From Undibacterium sp. 5I1 (GTDB taxonomy: Bacteria > Pseudomonadota > Gammaproteobacteria > Burkholderiales > Burkholderiaceae_D), in the NCBI RefSeq assembly GCF_034314085.1, contig NZ_JAVIWI010000001.1, positions 2,480,001 through 2,544,000 on the forward strand: a DNA stretch of 64,000 nt, given 5' to 3'. Below are positions 35,820-44,671 of this stretch, piece after piece; positions within the stretch are counted from its first letter, which is position 1; each line of letters opens with the position of its first letter. Position numbers and translations under genes: made by a program. The notes beneath the pieces are model-generated. The model saw only the letters and a program-made list of their open reading frames with translations, did no database searches and was not told the origin of the DNA.

Positions 35820-37388
35820 ATGACCGACGATATCCCCGCCCTACCCCTGACAAATCCGACCTTTGTGCCCAACCGACCTATAGGACGTTATGTATATATT
35901 AATGAGATAGGACGAGGCTCGGTTACCGTTACCGCACTGTTTCATGACCCGCTGATAGAGCGTCAAGTTGTGATCAAAACTCTTCATTCGCATTTGTCTG
36001 ACGATCAACGACAATTATTCGAAAAACAGTGGATTCAAGAAGCAGGCCGATTAAATCACCCAAATATCGTAACAGTCTATGATGCTGACAAATCGAATGA
36101 TGTCCTCTATTTCGTGATGGAATATTTAGAGGGCAATGCATTAAGCGATTTATTCAATAGCGGGCATCAATTTACCTACAAACAAATCGCGGAACTAATC
36201 GCGCGCGTTGCAACTGCCTTGGATTATGCACATGAGCAAGATGTTATACATCGAGGCATCAAGCCAGCCAGTATTTTTATCACTGAGAATTTAATACCAA
36301 AATTAATTGATTTTGGGATGTCTAATTCTCCGGATCAGTCATCACAAACTGGCATCAGCGAAGAACTGCCTAAGCATCAGGATAGTGATCTTAATAGTGA
36401 CATCAGTTACGCCAATAGCGTTATTAATGCCGACACTCGCAACACCAACAATACCAATAATGCCTTTAATATCAGCGGTGATCTAAGTGACAATACTGCT
36501 GAACAGTTAAGCAATGACTTGGTAAGCGTCGAGACTCATCCGTCGAGCCCGCAATTTGCGGCAATCAATTATCAGTCGCCAGAACAAATTAAAGGCAAGG
36601 CAGTTGATGCGCGAACCGATATTTTTTCATTGGGTGTGGTGCTATACCAGTTACTTTGTGGCGAGCTACCATTTAAAGGTGAAGATAACAAGCAATTGCG
36701 AAAAGCAATTACGCGTTCCCCGGCTATTCCGCCCCAAGAGATTCGCTCGGATGTACCGCTCCGGCTGGCTCGTATTGCTGCTAGAGCACTGGCTAAAAAA
36801 CCGGCTGATCGCTATGCGCGGGCGTCAGATTTGGCAGGTGATTTAAATCGGTATTTATATCGAGAAAAAGCCAAGCGCATAATCGCAGAACAACATAACA
36901 CAACGCTTGGCACAACATTTACCGTGGTGAATAATGCGGATCAGGAAAGACAAAAAAATAAAAAAAAGCGCAGTACTATTCAACTACTCGTCGTTACCAC
37001 CGTTGTCTTAATCGCTGGTATTACCAGCTTGGTGATGATCGTCCCTGTACCACCCAGATCAGCAACACTTGAAAAAAATGACGGAAATAATTCTAAACTA
37101 GCTGTCCAAACGGCACCCTCGAGACCGGTTGCGCTGAGTGAATCGGTAAATCGTGATACCGAGGAAATCATTAATATGCCATCGACAACGCAAAAGATAA
37201 AGCGGTTACCAGACAATAAAAAATCAGACTCTGCAGCAAGTAAAGTCCCACCAAAAATCAAAATATCAAGCAAGACGGCAAGTGCCGCCGCCGTTCCTGC
37301 TGCTGTTCCTGCTGCTGTTCCTGCTGCTGTTCCTGCTGCTGTTCCTGATGTTGTTCCTACAGTCTTGTCGCCAACAGAAAAGCGCTAG
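35820..37388 (+). CDS. Ser/Thr protein kinase-like protein, probable pseudokinase
   Basis: Hanks-type kinase domain (residues ~23-350), one membrane helix (LLVVTTVVLIAGITSLVMIV, about 385-405) and an outer tail ending in AAVP repeats (five near-identical 12-bp units from ~37290). Retained: Lys53 (VVIKTL), Glu74, DFG at 164-166, and the SPEQ segment. Lost: the catalytic-loop HRDxKPxN reads HRGIKPAS, so the proton-acceptor Asp is Gly146 and the metal-binding Asn is Ser151. The glycine loop GRGSVTVTAL lacks its last Gly. About 80 Asn/Ser/Asp-rich residues are inserted before SPE. Phosphotransfer is therefore unlikely; a signalling scaffold is the inference. The ATG at 35820 is preferred over TTG at 35802. 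Confidence 0.88.
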   Translation: MTDDIPALPLTNPTFVPNRPIGRYVYINEIGRGSVTVTALFHDPLIERQVVIKTLHSHLSDDQRQLFEKQWIQEAGRLNHPNIVTVYDADKSNDVLYFVMEYLEGNALSDLFNSGHQFTYKQIAELIARVATALDYAHEQDVIHRGIKPASIFITENLIPKLIDFGMSNSPDQSSQTGISEELPKHQDSDLNSDISYANSVINADTRNTNNTNNAFNISGDLSDNTAEQLSNDLVSVETHPSSPQFAAINYQSPEQIKGKAVDARTDIFSLGVVLYQLLCGELPFKGEDNKQLRKAITRSPAIPPQEIRSDVPLRLARIAARALAKKPADRYARASDLAGDLNRYLYREKAKRIIAEQHNTTLGTTFTVVNNADQERQKNKKKRSTIQLLVVTTVVLIAGITSLVMIVPVPPRSATLEKNDGNNSKLAVQTAPSRPVALSESVNRDTEEIINMPSTTQKIKRLPDNKKSDSAASKVPPKIKISSKTASAAAVPAAVPAAVPAAVPAAVPDVVPTVLSPTEKR

Positions 37389-37450
37389 TTTGTACTAAAA
37401 AATATCTTCCTCTTAATTTTGAAAACAATTCAAATTGATGCGGTGATTTG

Positions 37451-37688
37451 AACCCAGATTTTCCATTGGAACAGCGACAAGTGTGCCTTTGGCGAACTGA
37501 CTGGCTAGACGCGACGACGACGCAAGCTGCATCTTGCTAGGAGGAGCAACAACGCCAGGCAGTTCGCCAAAGGTGCAATTGTCGCTGTAGCGCTCGCACT
37601 CAAATCGCGGTCGTGCTATCTCGCTGAACACCGCATGTCCTCTGCGTTTTTTGCGAAGTAGTAGCGGTCTAATGGAAAATCTGGGTTT
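37451..37688. repeat. 238-bp element with nested inverted repeats
   Basis: Ends AACCCAGATTTTCCATT (37451) and its inverse AATGGAAAATCTGGGTT form ~19-bp terminal inverted repeats. Inside, a 28-bp arm (37472-37499) pairs with 37560-37587 with three mismatches. It contains no gene. The structure suggests a MITE or a small structured element. Confidence 0.75.
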
Positions 37689-37700
37689 AATAGATGCAAA

Positions 37701-37734
37701 CAAAAAGCCACATCAATCATTATGTGGCTTTTTG
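37701..37734. terminator. Terminator of the transhydrogenase cluster (bidirectional)
   Basis: 13-bp perfect stem CAAAAAGCCACAT / ATGTGGCTTTTTG with an 8-nt loop. T-runs occur on both strands. It lies 28 bp after the pntB stop. Confidence 0.9.
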
Positions 37735-37762
37735 TATTATCGATTGCATCGATTCAATCTAA

Positions 37763-39208
37763 TTACTCGATTGCCTTGACCATATCTTCAATCACTTTCT
37801 TCGCATCGCCAAACACCATCATCGTCTTATCCATGTAAAACAATTCATTGTCCAGACCGGCATAACCCGATGCCATTGAACGCTTATTCACGATGACTGT
37901 TTTAGCTTTATAGGCTTCCAGAATTGGCATTCCGGCGATCGGTGATTTAGGGTCTTTGGCCGCTGGATTAACAACGTCATTTGCCCCTAAGACCAATACC
38001 ACATCGGCCTGACTGAATTCATTATTGATGTCTTCCATCTCAAACACTTGGTCATAAGGCACTTCGGCTTCTGCCAGTAATACGTTCATATGTCCTGGCA
38101 TACGACCAGCTACAGGATGAATCGCGTATTTGACAGAAATACCTTTATGCGTGAGCTTCTCGGTCAGCTCTTTTAATGAATGCTGAGCACGGGCAACTGC
38201 TAAACCATAACCTGGCACAATGATCACTGTCTCTGCATTACCTAGCAGAAAAGCGACGTCATCAGCAGAGCCGGATTTCACATTACGTTGCGCCTGGCCG
38301 CCAACCGCAGCCTCGGTCGGTGCACCACCAAAGCCGCCTAACAGCACATTGAAGAAAGAGCGGTTCATCGCTTTACACATAATGTAAGACAAGATCGCAC
38401 CGGAAGATCCGACCAGCGAACCAGCAATAATCAGCATCGAGTTATTGAGTGAAAAACCAATACCCGCCGCTGCCCAGCCAGAATAGCTATTCAGCATAGA
38501 CACCACAACTGGCATGTCCGCGCCACCGATAGGGATGATGATCAACACACCCAAAATAAAAGCAATCGCTGTCATCAAAACAAAGGGAATCCAAGCAGGC
38601 GCAGTGCCCGGTGCGAAGCAAAAAATCAAACCTAGACCGACCATAAAAATTGCCAGTATCAGGTTTAGAAAGTGTTGCCCCTGAAAGCTGACAGGTGCGC
38701 CTTGAAACAGACGGAATTTATATTTACCAGACAATTTACCAAACGCAATCACAGAACCCGAGAAGGTAATTGCACCGACAAAAGTACCGATAAATAATTC
38801 CAGACGATTACCGAAAGGGATCGCATCATAGCGTGCCGTGATATTAAAAATCCAGGGCTCGGCAACTACAGATACGGCAATACACACTGCTGCAAGACCG
38901 ATCAATGAATGCATCGCTGCTACCAGCTCTGGCATCTTGGTCATCTCTACTCGCTTAGCCAGCGTGGCGCCAATACCGCCGCCGACGACGACACCGAATA
39001 TCACCAATCCATAGCCAAGACCCGAGCCAGCGGCTTCATTTTTCAGCTTTACGATCAAAGCAATCGTCGTCACTACCGCGATTGCCATACCAATCATGCC
39101 GAAGCTGTTACCGCGTCTTGCAGTCGATGGATGCGACAAACCTTTAAGCGCCTGAATAAAGCATACCGAGGCGATCAGGTACAACATCGTGACCAGATTC
39201 ATACTCAT
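37763..39208 (-). CDS. pntB: NAD(P) transhydrogenase subunit beta
   Basis: Membrane subunit of proton-translocating transhydrogenase, which uses the proton gradient to reduce NADP+ with NADH. The 481-aa protein has about eight to nine membrane helices (residues ~1-270), then the NADP(H)-binding dIII domain with VIIVPGYGLAVARAQHSLKEL, HPVAGRMPGHMNVLLAEA, VLVLGANDVVNPAAKD and NKRSMASGYAGLDNELFY. Its start overlaps the last base of the pntAB stop codon (39208), showing tight coupling. The cluster is pntAA-panD-pntAB-pntB on the minus strand. Confidence 0.97.
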   Translation of the reverse strand: MSMNLVTMLYLIASVCFIQALKGLSHPSTARRGNSFGMIGMAIAVVTTIALIVKLKNEAAGSGLGYGLVIFGVVVGGGIGATLAKRVEMTKMPELVAAMHSLIGLAAVCIAVSVVAEPWIFNITARYDAIPFGNRLELFIGTFVGAITFSGSVIAFGKLSGKYKFRLFQGAPVSFQGQHFLNLILAIFMVGLGLIFCFAPGTAPAWIPFVLMTAIAFILGVLIIIPIGGADMPVVVSMLNSYSGWAAAGIGFSLNNSMLIIAGSLVGSSGAILSYIMCKAMNRSFFNVLLGGFGGAPTEAAVGGQAQRNVKSGSADDVAFLLGNAETVIIVPGYGLAVARAQHSLKELTEKLTHKGISVKYAIHPVAGRMPGHMNVLLAEAEVPYDQVFEMEDINNEFSQADVVLVLGANDVVNPAAKDPKSPIAGMPILEAYKAKTVIVNKRSMASGYAGLDNELFYMDKTMMVFGDAKKVIEDMVKAIE

Positions 39209-39531
39209 TATTTGTGCTCCTTAGCTGCATCAGGAGTCACTTTAGGCTCTTTTTTCTTGAACATTTCCAGCATGCGCTGGGTAACTAAAAATCCACCAAA
39301 CACATTGACCGCGGCAAGGGCAACCGCGACCGTGCCCATGACCTGGGCTAATAGACCTTCCGTCAAACCTGCTGCCAACATGGCACCGACGATGATAATG
39401 GCTGAGATTGCATTCGTGACTGCCATCAAAGGCGTATGCAAAGCAGGCGTAACTGTCCAGACCACGTGGTAACCGACATAAATTGCCAGTACAAAAATGA
39501 TCAGGTTGGTAAGGGTGTGACTAACTTCCAT
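39208..39531 (-). CDS. pntAB: NAD(P) transhydrogenase alpha subunit, membrane part
   Basis: The 107-aa membrane domain that in E. coli is the C-terminal part of PntA and in many other bacteria is a separate gene. Three or four helices are visible (LTNLIIFVLAIYVGYHVVW, AISAIIIVGAMLAAGL, VMGTVAVALAAVNVFGGFL), then a short charged tail (KKKEPKVTPDAAKEHK). It overlaps pntB by one base. The upstream neighbour is panD, not pntAA, with about 95 bp between them. Confidence 0.93.
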   Translation of the reverse strand: MEVSHTLTNLIIFVLAIYVGYHVVWTVTPALHTPLMAVTNAISAIIIVGAMLAAGLTEGLLAQVMGTVAVALAAVNVFGGFLVTQRMLEMFKKKEPKVTPDAAKEHK

Positions 39532-39625
39532 GATGTCCTCTCTTCTTTATTTAGGGTGAGACATGCAAAGCAAACTGTCGAAAAAAACTTGATATGGTTA
39601 ATACCGTCTTATTTAAATAACTTTC

Positions 39626-39988
39626 TTAATACGCCTTAAGACTGGTAATTTGATTCTTCCCGTCGACAAAAATCACTTTCGGTTTAAAGCTACTGGATTC
39701 CTCGTCCGTCATCGGTGCATAGGTACAGATAATCATCAAGTCGCCCAGTTGTACCCGACGCGCTGCTGCGCCATTCAAGGAGATTTCGCCGCTACCACGT
39801 TTGCCTTTAATCACATATGTGGAGAACCGTTCACCATTGTTGACGTTGTAGAGTTCTATCTGTTCGTGCTCTTTGATATCAGCAGCGTCGAGCAGATTTT
39901 CATCGATGCCACACGAACCTTCGTAGTGGAGATCGCACTGGGTCACAGATGCGCGATGAATTTTGGCGCGGAGCATGTTTCTTTGCAT
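39626..39988 (-). CDS. panD: Aspartate 1-decarboxylase
   Basis: Makes beta-alanine from aspartate for pantothenate and coenzyme A. It self-cleaves between Gly24 and Ser25 to form a pyruvoyl cofactor. The start at 39988 ([15 protein letters not shown]) puts Lys at 9 and the cleavage site YEGSCGID at exactly 24-25, the E. coli numbering, so it is preferred over the ATG two codons upstream. The residue after Cys is Gly, where E. coli has Ala. The 120-aa length is normal. It lies inside the transhydrogenase cluster between pntAA and pntAB on the same strand. Confidence 0.96.
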   Translation of the reverse strand: MQRNMLRAKIHRASVTQCDLHYEGSCGIDENLLDAADIKEHEQIELYNVNNGERFSTYVIKGKRGSGEISLNGAAARRVQLGDLMIICTYAPMTDEESSSFKPKVIFVDGKNQITSLKAY

Positions 39989-40051
39989 TGTCATTCTTCT
40001 TTCAATTACATTGACTAAAAATCCTGGCTACTAGCTCAGGATTATTTATCC

Positions 40052-41167
40052 TTATTTCCTTAAAACTTCACCGCCAGCGCACATCAGCGTAGCGACCACA
40101 ATCTCGTCTTCTTTATTAATCGCTAAAGCAGCGTCTTTATCGATAATCAATTTCAGAAAATCCAATACGTTGCGCGCATACAAAGCAGACGCATCAGCAG
40201 CCACCAACGTTGCCAGATTCGGCTCGCCAATAATATGCACGCCGTATTTCGTCACTGTCTTATTTAATTCTGATAAAGGACAATTGCCGCCCTGCTCTAC
40301 TGCCATATCCACAATCACTGAACCAGGCTTCATCGCCTTGACAGTTTCTTCTGAAATCAGCGTCGGTGCTTTACGTCCTGGGATCAGTGCCGTGGTGATG
40401 ATGATGTCCGCTTGTTTGGCGCGTTCGTGCACCAGAGCCGCCTGTCGCTCCATCCAAGACGCTGGCATAGGACGAGCATAGCCGCCAACACCTTTGGCGA
40501 TTTCTCGCTCTTCATCGGTCTCGTATGGGACGTCGATAAACTTAGCGCCCAGCGATTCGACTTGCTCTTTCACTGGCGGACGTACATCCGACGCTTCAAT
40601 CACAGCGCCCAAACGCTTGGCTGTTGCAATCGCTTGCAAACCGGCTACGCCCACGCCCATGATCAAAACCCGGGCAGCTTTGACCGTGCCTGCAGCGGTC
40701 ATTAACATCGGCATAAAGCGCTGATATGTATTTGCCGCCAGCATTACTGCTTTATAGCCGGCAATATTTGCCTGGGATGACAATACGTCCAGAGACTGCG
40801 CACGGGTGATACGTGGTGCAGCTTCGAGCGCGAATGCGGAAATACCATGCGCTGCCATGGCGGCAATGTTCTCTGCATCAAATGGATTGAGCATGCCAAC
40901 TAGCGTCGTGCCCGATTTGATCAATGCACGCTCATCTGCATCTGGTGCTCTGACTTTTAACACCAGCTCTGCACCAAATGTCTCAGACGCAGTGCCGATT
41001 TGCGCACCTGCTGCCTGATACGCCTCATCAGTAATACTGGCGGCGATACCGGCGCCAGATTGCACGATGACCTGATGTTTTGCAGCTACATATTTTTTGA
41101 TGGTCTCTGGGGTCGCCGCTACACGCGTCTCACCCGGCCGTGATTCGGCGGGGATGCCGATTCTCAT
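40052..41167 (-). CDS. pntAA: NAD(P) transhydrogenase alpha subunit, NAD-binding part
   Basis: The soluble dI domain of transhydrogenase that binds NAD(H), 371 aa. It has the alanine dehydrogenase/PntA N-terminal fold (MRIGIPAESRPGETRVAATPETIKKY) and the Rossmann segment VLIMGVGVAGLQAIATAKRLGAVIEASDVR, then MKPGSVIVDMAVEQGGNCP. It is the first gene of the leftward cluster and is followed after about 60 bp by panD. The split alpha subunit (pntAA plus pntAB) is the usual arrangement outside enterobacteria. Confidence 0.96.
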   Translation of the reverse strand: MRIGIPAESRPGETRVAATPETIKKYVAAKHQVIVQSGAGIAASITDEAYQAAGAQIGTASETFGAELVLKVRAPDADERALIKSGTTLVGMLNPFDAENIAAMAAHGISAFALEAAPRITRAQSLDVLSSQANIAGYKAVMLAANTYQRFMPMLMTAAGTVKAARVLIMGVGVAGLQAIATAKRLGAVIEASDVRPPVKEQVESLGAKFIDVPYETDEEREIAKGVGGYARPMPASWMERQAALVHERAKQADIIITTALIPGRKAPTLISEETVKAMKPGSVIVDMAVEQGGNCPLSELNKTVTKYGVHIIGEPNLATLVAADASALYARNVLDFLKLIIDKDAALAINKEDEIVVATLMCAGGEVLRK

Positions 41168-41634
41168 AGGTTACTCCTTGATTTGCTTGTTTTAAATTCT
41201 GACCGGGCACACGCTGATGAAACGATGGCGCCAATTTGCTACTTAAGAAAACTCCTCAAGAAAGCTGGAAGCATCGTCAGCGCCGTCACCCGAATTTAGT
41301 ATTCTTTCGTATTCGACAACGATCTTACACGCAAAATGTTGTGTGGCATTACCGTTCTTTTTTTGTCTTTTCGCTAAAAATGCTGCTTGTGGCTGCACCA
41401 TTGCCGTGCAAATTGCGTCCGATACACTAGCATGAAAAACCACGCGCTATAAGCCTTTGCGGGAGAATCGCACAAAATAAATTGACTACTCCTGATGAAA
41501 ATCGGGTTCAAATTTAAGCAAAATCAGACTGCTATAGACAAAATTCGTATTAGCTAATTCACCTTCAGATTTGCTGGTTTGCCACACAATATCTGATCGC
41601 AAAGTAAAATAGCGAACTTATAGAAAGAGGCGCT
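41168..41634. other. Intergenic region between pntAA and nudJ
   Basis: About 465 bp between divergent genes, expected to hold both promoters. Open frames of 64-66 codons occur on both strands over 41236-41443 but overlap each other and look like chance frames. No repeat or hairpin stands out. Confidence 0.35.
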
Positions 41635-42135
41635 ATGTCTACAGTCTGGAAACCCTCGGTCACCGTTGCGGCCGTTATCACTCGCCAACACGACCAACAT
41701 CTGCAATTTTTAATGATCGAAGAAGAGACTGACGACGGCGTGCGGATCAACCAGCCTGCCGGTCATCTTGATCCTGACGAAACGCTGCAACAGGCAGTCA
41801 CTCGCGAAACGCTGGAAGAAACCGCGCACGATTTCACACCCACGGCGCTGATCGGATCTTATCTGTCACGCTATGTGTCGCCCGTCACTGGTGAGCAAGT
41901 TACCTACCTGCGATTTGCCTTTAGTGGTGAGTTAGGGCAAGTACATCAGCGTGAACTCGATCACGGTATTTTGCGTACCGTGTGGATGACACATGCTGAG
42001 CTGTTGACATCACAAGAGCGTCACCGCAGTCCCCTGGTGTTGCAATGCGTCAATGACTATCTGGCAGGCCAAAGTGCACCGTTGTCGCTACTGTTTACGC
42101 ATCCGTCTGCATTGGTGACAAGTCCAGTCAAGTAA
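41635..42135 (+). CDS. nudJ: NUDIX hydrolase, NudJ-like
   Basis: Hydrolyses phosphoanhydride bonds; E. coli NudJ acts on thiamine pyrimidine pyrophosphates and nucleoside di/triphosphates. The 166-aa protein has the Nudix box from GHLDPDETLQQAVTRETLEE to TAHDF (residues ~43-67), with all metal-binding Glu present; the usual Gly before the last aliphatic position is replaced (TAHDF). ATG at 41635 follows an AAAGAGG-type site. Directly upstream of mnmA, as in E. coli nudJ-mnmA, which supports the symbol. Confidence 0.88.
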   Translation: MSTVWKPSVTVAAVITRQHDQHLQFLMIEEETDDGVRINQPAGHLDPDETLQQAVTRETLEETAHDFTPTALIGSYLSRYVSPVTGEQVTYLRFAFSGELGQVHQRELDHGILRTVWMTHAELLTSQERHRSPLVLQCVNDYLAGQSAPLSLLFTHPSALVTSPVK

Positions 42136-42191
42136 AAAAAGTAAGCGCAGCACAAAGTAAGTAAGGTCAGGAAAAAGAGAGAACAACAAGT

Positions 42192-43292
42192 ATGGCAAAG
42201 AAACGCGTAGTAATTGGTATGTCTGGCGGTGTAGATTCATCGGTGTCCGCTTGGCTGCTCAAACAGCAAGGCTACGAAGTCATCGGTCTGTTTATGAAAA
42301 ACTGGGAAGACGATGACGACTCCGAATACTGCTCCACCCGCGAGGATTGGATTGATGCCGTCAGCGTCGCCGATGTCGTAGGTGTGGATATTGAAGCAGT
42401 CAACTTTGCGGTCGAATACAAAGACCGCGTCTTTGCAGAATTTTTGCGTGAATACCAGGCTGGTCGCACACCCAACCCAGACGTGCTCTGCAATGCCGAG
42501 ATCAAATTCAAAGCCTTTCTCGATCACGCCATGAAGCTGGGGGCAGATTACATCGCCACCGGCCATTACGCCCGCGTGCGTGAGGTGAATGGTGAATTTC
42601 AATTACTCAAAGCACTCGATGCCAGCAAAGATCAAAGCTATTTTTTACACCGCCTGAATCAAGCGCAATTGTGCAAGACCCTGTTCCCGCTGGGCGAAAT
42701 TCAAAAGACCGAAGTCCGCAAAATCGCAGAACAAATCCAGCTGCCCAATGCAAAGAAAAAAGATTCCACCGGCATCTGTTTTATCGGTGAACGGCCTTTC
42801 CGCGAATTTTTAAACCGCTATTTGTCTTATCAACCAGGCGATATGAAAACACCTGAAGGCGAGCTTGTCGGCAAACACGTCGGTCTGAGTTTTTATACCT
42901 TGGGACAACGCAAAGGCATCGGCATCGGCGGCATCAAGTCACATCAAAATGCGGATGGCAGTAGCGACGCCTGGTATGTCGCAAAGAAAGATATCGTTGC
43001 CAATACTTTGTACGTCGTTCAGGGTCATGATCACCCATGGCTGTTATCGTCGGCGTTAGAGGCAGGACAAAATAGCTGGATCGCCGGACATGCACCGGCG
43101 CAAACTCAGCTGTCGGCAAAAACCCGTTATCGTCAGGCCGATATTGCCTGCACGCTGCAAGCGGACAGCGATCGTTTTGCCTTGCATTTTGATGTGGCGC
43201 AATGGGCAGTCACGCCGGGACAATCCGCCGTGCTATACGACGGCGACGTTTGTCTGGGCGGCGGGATTATTAGCGGTGCGACGGCGGGGTAA
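42192..43292 (+). CDS. mnmA: tRNA-specific 2-thiouridylase MnmA
   Basis: Puts sulfur on U34 of tRNA-Lys, -Glu and -Gln, using ATP and a sulfur relay. The 366-aa protein has the PP-loop [15 protein letters not shown] (residues 9-23), nucleophile Cys100 in [13 protein letters not shown], and Cys196 in [10 protein letters not shown] for the persulfide. It ends with the beta-barrel domain ([13 protein letters not shown]). Start ATG at 42192. It lies 56 bp after nudJ, probably co-transcribed. Confidence 0.97.
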   Translation: MAKKRVVIGMSGGVDSSVSAWLLKQQGYEVIGLFMKNWEDDDDSEYCSTREDWIDAVSVADVVGVDIEAVNFAVEYKDRVFAEFLREYQAGRTPNPDVLCNAEIKFKAFLDHAMKLGADYIATGHYARVREVNGEFQLLKALDASKDQSYFLHRLNQAQLCKTLFPLGEIQKTEVRKIAEQIQLPNAKKKDSTGICFIGERPFREFLNRYLSYQPGDMKTPEGELVGKHVGLSFYTLGQRKGIGIGGIKSHQNADGSSDAWYVAKKDIVANTLYVVQGHDHPWLLSSALEAGQNSWIAGHAPAQTQLSAKTRYRQADIACTLQADSDRFALHFDVAQWAVTPGQSAVLYDGDVCLGGGIISGATAG

Positions 43293-43378
43293 TCCAATAT
43301 CAACTGGGATTTTTCGATTACCCCTAAAATCAATGCACAGAACAACTAGTTTTAGTTGGCAACAGATTCAAGAAAAAA

Positions 43379-43459
43379 TATACTCCCCCTGATTTTTTGA
43401 AAAATAGCCTTATTACCCAATGCTTATATGGACAATTAAAAATACTATCAGGGAGTATA
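43379..43459 (+). repeat. TATACTCCCC repeat family, copy 2
   Basis: 81-bp element starting TATACTCCCCCTGATTTTTT and ending CAGGGAGTATA, between mnmA and the binding-protein gene. Same layout as copy 1, including the ATGGAC-AATTAAA block before the right end. Confidence 0.75.
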
Positions 43460-43483
43460 ATTGGACTTGCGCAAAAAACAAAA

Positions 43484-43595
43484 CTCCTCACCACAGAGGC
43501 ACAGAGGAAGAACAAAGACAGAGAAAGGCAGGATTTCGCTGGTCTCCTAATTTTCTGTGTGCGTCTGTGCCTTTGTGTCTCTGTGGTGAGAGGTC
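43484..43595. repeat. CACCACAGAG inverted-repeat element
   Basis: Left arm CCTCACCACAGAGGCACAGA (43486-) and right arm (to 43593), whose complement starts CCTCTCACCACAGAGACACA, form an imperfect hairpin of about 40 bp per arm. The CACAGAG-type sequence resembles a repeat I know from many proteobacterial intergenic regions; that link is from memory. Confidence 0.6.
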
Positions 43596-43659
43596 TTGAT
43601 GTTTGATGTTAAGCCATCGTGACTATTAACAGCCACGCAACGCGCCGTAGCAATGATAA

Positions 43660-44475
43660 CTATTTATCCGGTTCGACAAAAGGCAAGGCTCCCAAGTGCT
43701 TGGCTCGCCTTAATGCAGTATTGATTTTATCGATGATGCCATCGTCTTTTTCCGCCAGAATGGCAAAATGAATATAGTCAATCGTCAGCGGTTTGCTAAG
43801 CACTTTAAACGTGATACCTGCTGGCATCGGTGTATCAGCCGCCACCTCTGTCATGGTCGAGTTGATCAGCGCTTCCACCTTAGCGGGATCGGAACTAGGA
43901 TGATCGATCAGCATGACATCCGTTCTTTTCGTTAATAATTTTTTTAAACGCGAAGGTACCGAAACAAGACTTTCATCGGTGCTGACCAGCTTATTTTTAT
44001 AACTATCAAATTCTTCGCCGTAGCTAGCGCCGCGTACAATACCAACTGATTTGTTTTTTAAGTCAGCAATATTCGCATACGGAAAAGTCATATCACTTCG
44101 AGTCACAATCCAGATGTGGTGGCTAAACGCAACATCGGAAAAGCGCAAAGTCTGCATGCGTTCCTTTGTTTTCGACAATCCAAAGGCCAAACCATCTCCC
44201 TCGGCCAGTCTTTGCAATAATCGCTTCCAGGGATAATGATAGGGATCGAAGCTGATGTTTAAATCTTGTTCTACATATTTAAGTATGCTGTTATAAGCAT
44301 CGTTGATGAACATCTCTGCGTAATTTTCAGCATAAGTCTCACCTAACAGAATGACAACTTTGCGCTTCTCGGTAGTTGCTACACTCCACGCCATAGGTGG
44401 CAGCGAGAGTAAGGCCAACGTGAGTAATTTTCTTCTCACATCACAGTGCAAACTAAACGAGTTACCCATATCCAC
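43660..44475 (-). CDS. Periplasmic solute-binding protein (SBP_bac_3 type)
   Basis: Extracellular solute-binding protein family 3-like, 271 aa. The N-terminal segment RRKLLTLALLSLPPMAWSVA is a signal peptide. The two lobes include YAENYAEMFINDAYNSILKYV, FGLSKTKERMQTLRFSDVAF, NKSVGIVRGASYGEEFD and AILAEKDDGIIDKINTALRRA. No permease or ATPase gene is adjacent, so it may be a stand-alone sensor-type or orphan binding protein. It is divergent from a TonB-dependent receptor gene with about 200 bp between them. Ligand unknown. Confidence 0.8.
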   Translation of the reverse strand: MDMGNSFSLHCDVRRKLLTLALLSLPPMAWSVATTEKRKVVILLGETYAENYAEMFINDAYNSILKYVEQDLNISFDPYHYPWKRLLQRLAEGDGLAFGLSKTKERMQTLRFSDVAFSHHIWIVTRSDMTFPYANIADLKNKSVGIVRGASYGEEFDSYKNKLVSTDESLVSVPSRLKKLLTKRTDVMLIDHPSSDPAKVEALINSTMTEVAADTPMPAGITFKVLSKPLTIDYIHFAILAEKDDGIIDKINTALRRAKHLGALPFVEPDK

Positions 44476-44671
44476 CTTTCACCTAGATATCCATTATGTA
44501 AACCGGATCTAAACTTGAGCCATTGGTTTGGTGCTATTCGCACCCTTTAAAAGTCATTTTAAGTTTATATCAAAATCATTCAAAGCTACCTGTATCACTA
44601 CTTTCTTTTGACACTAGTACACACTTTTTAGCTATAGTGCCGCATCTCTCGTCAATCCTATTTGTCTGCGC

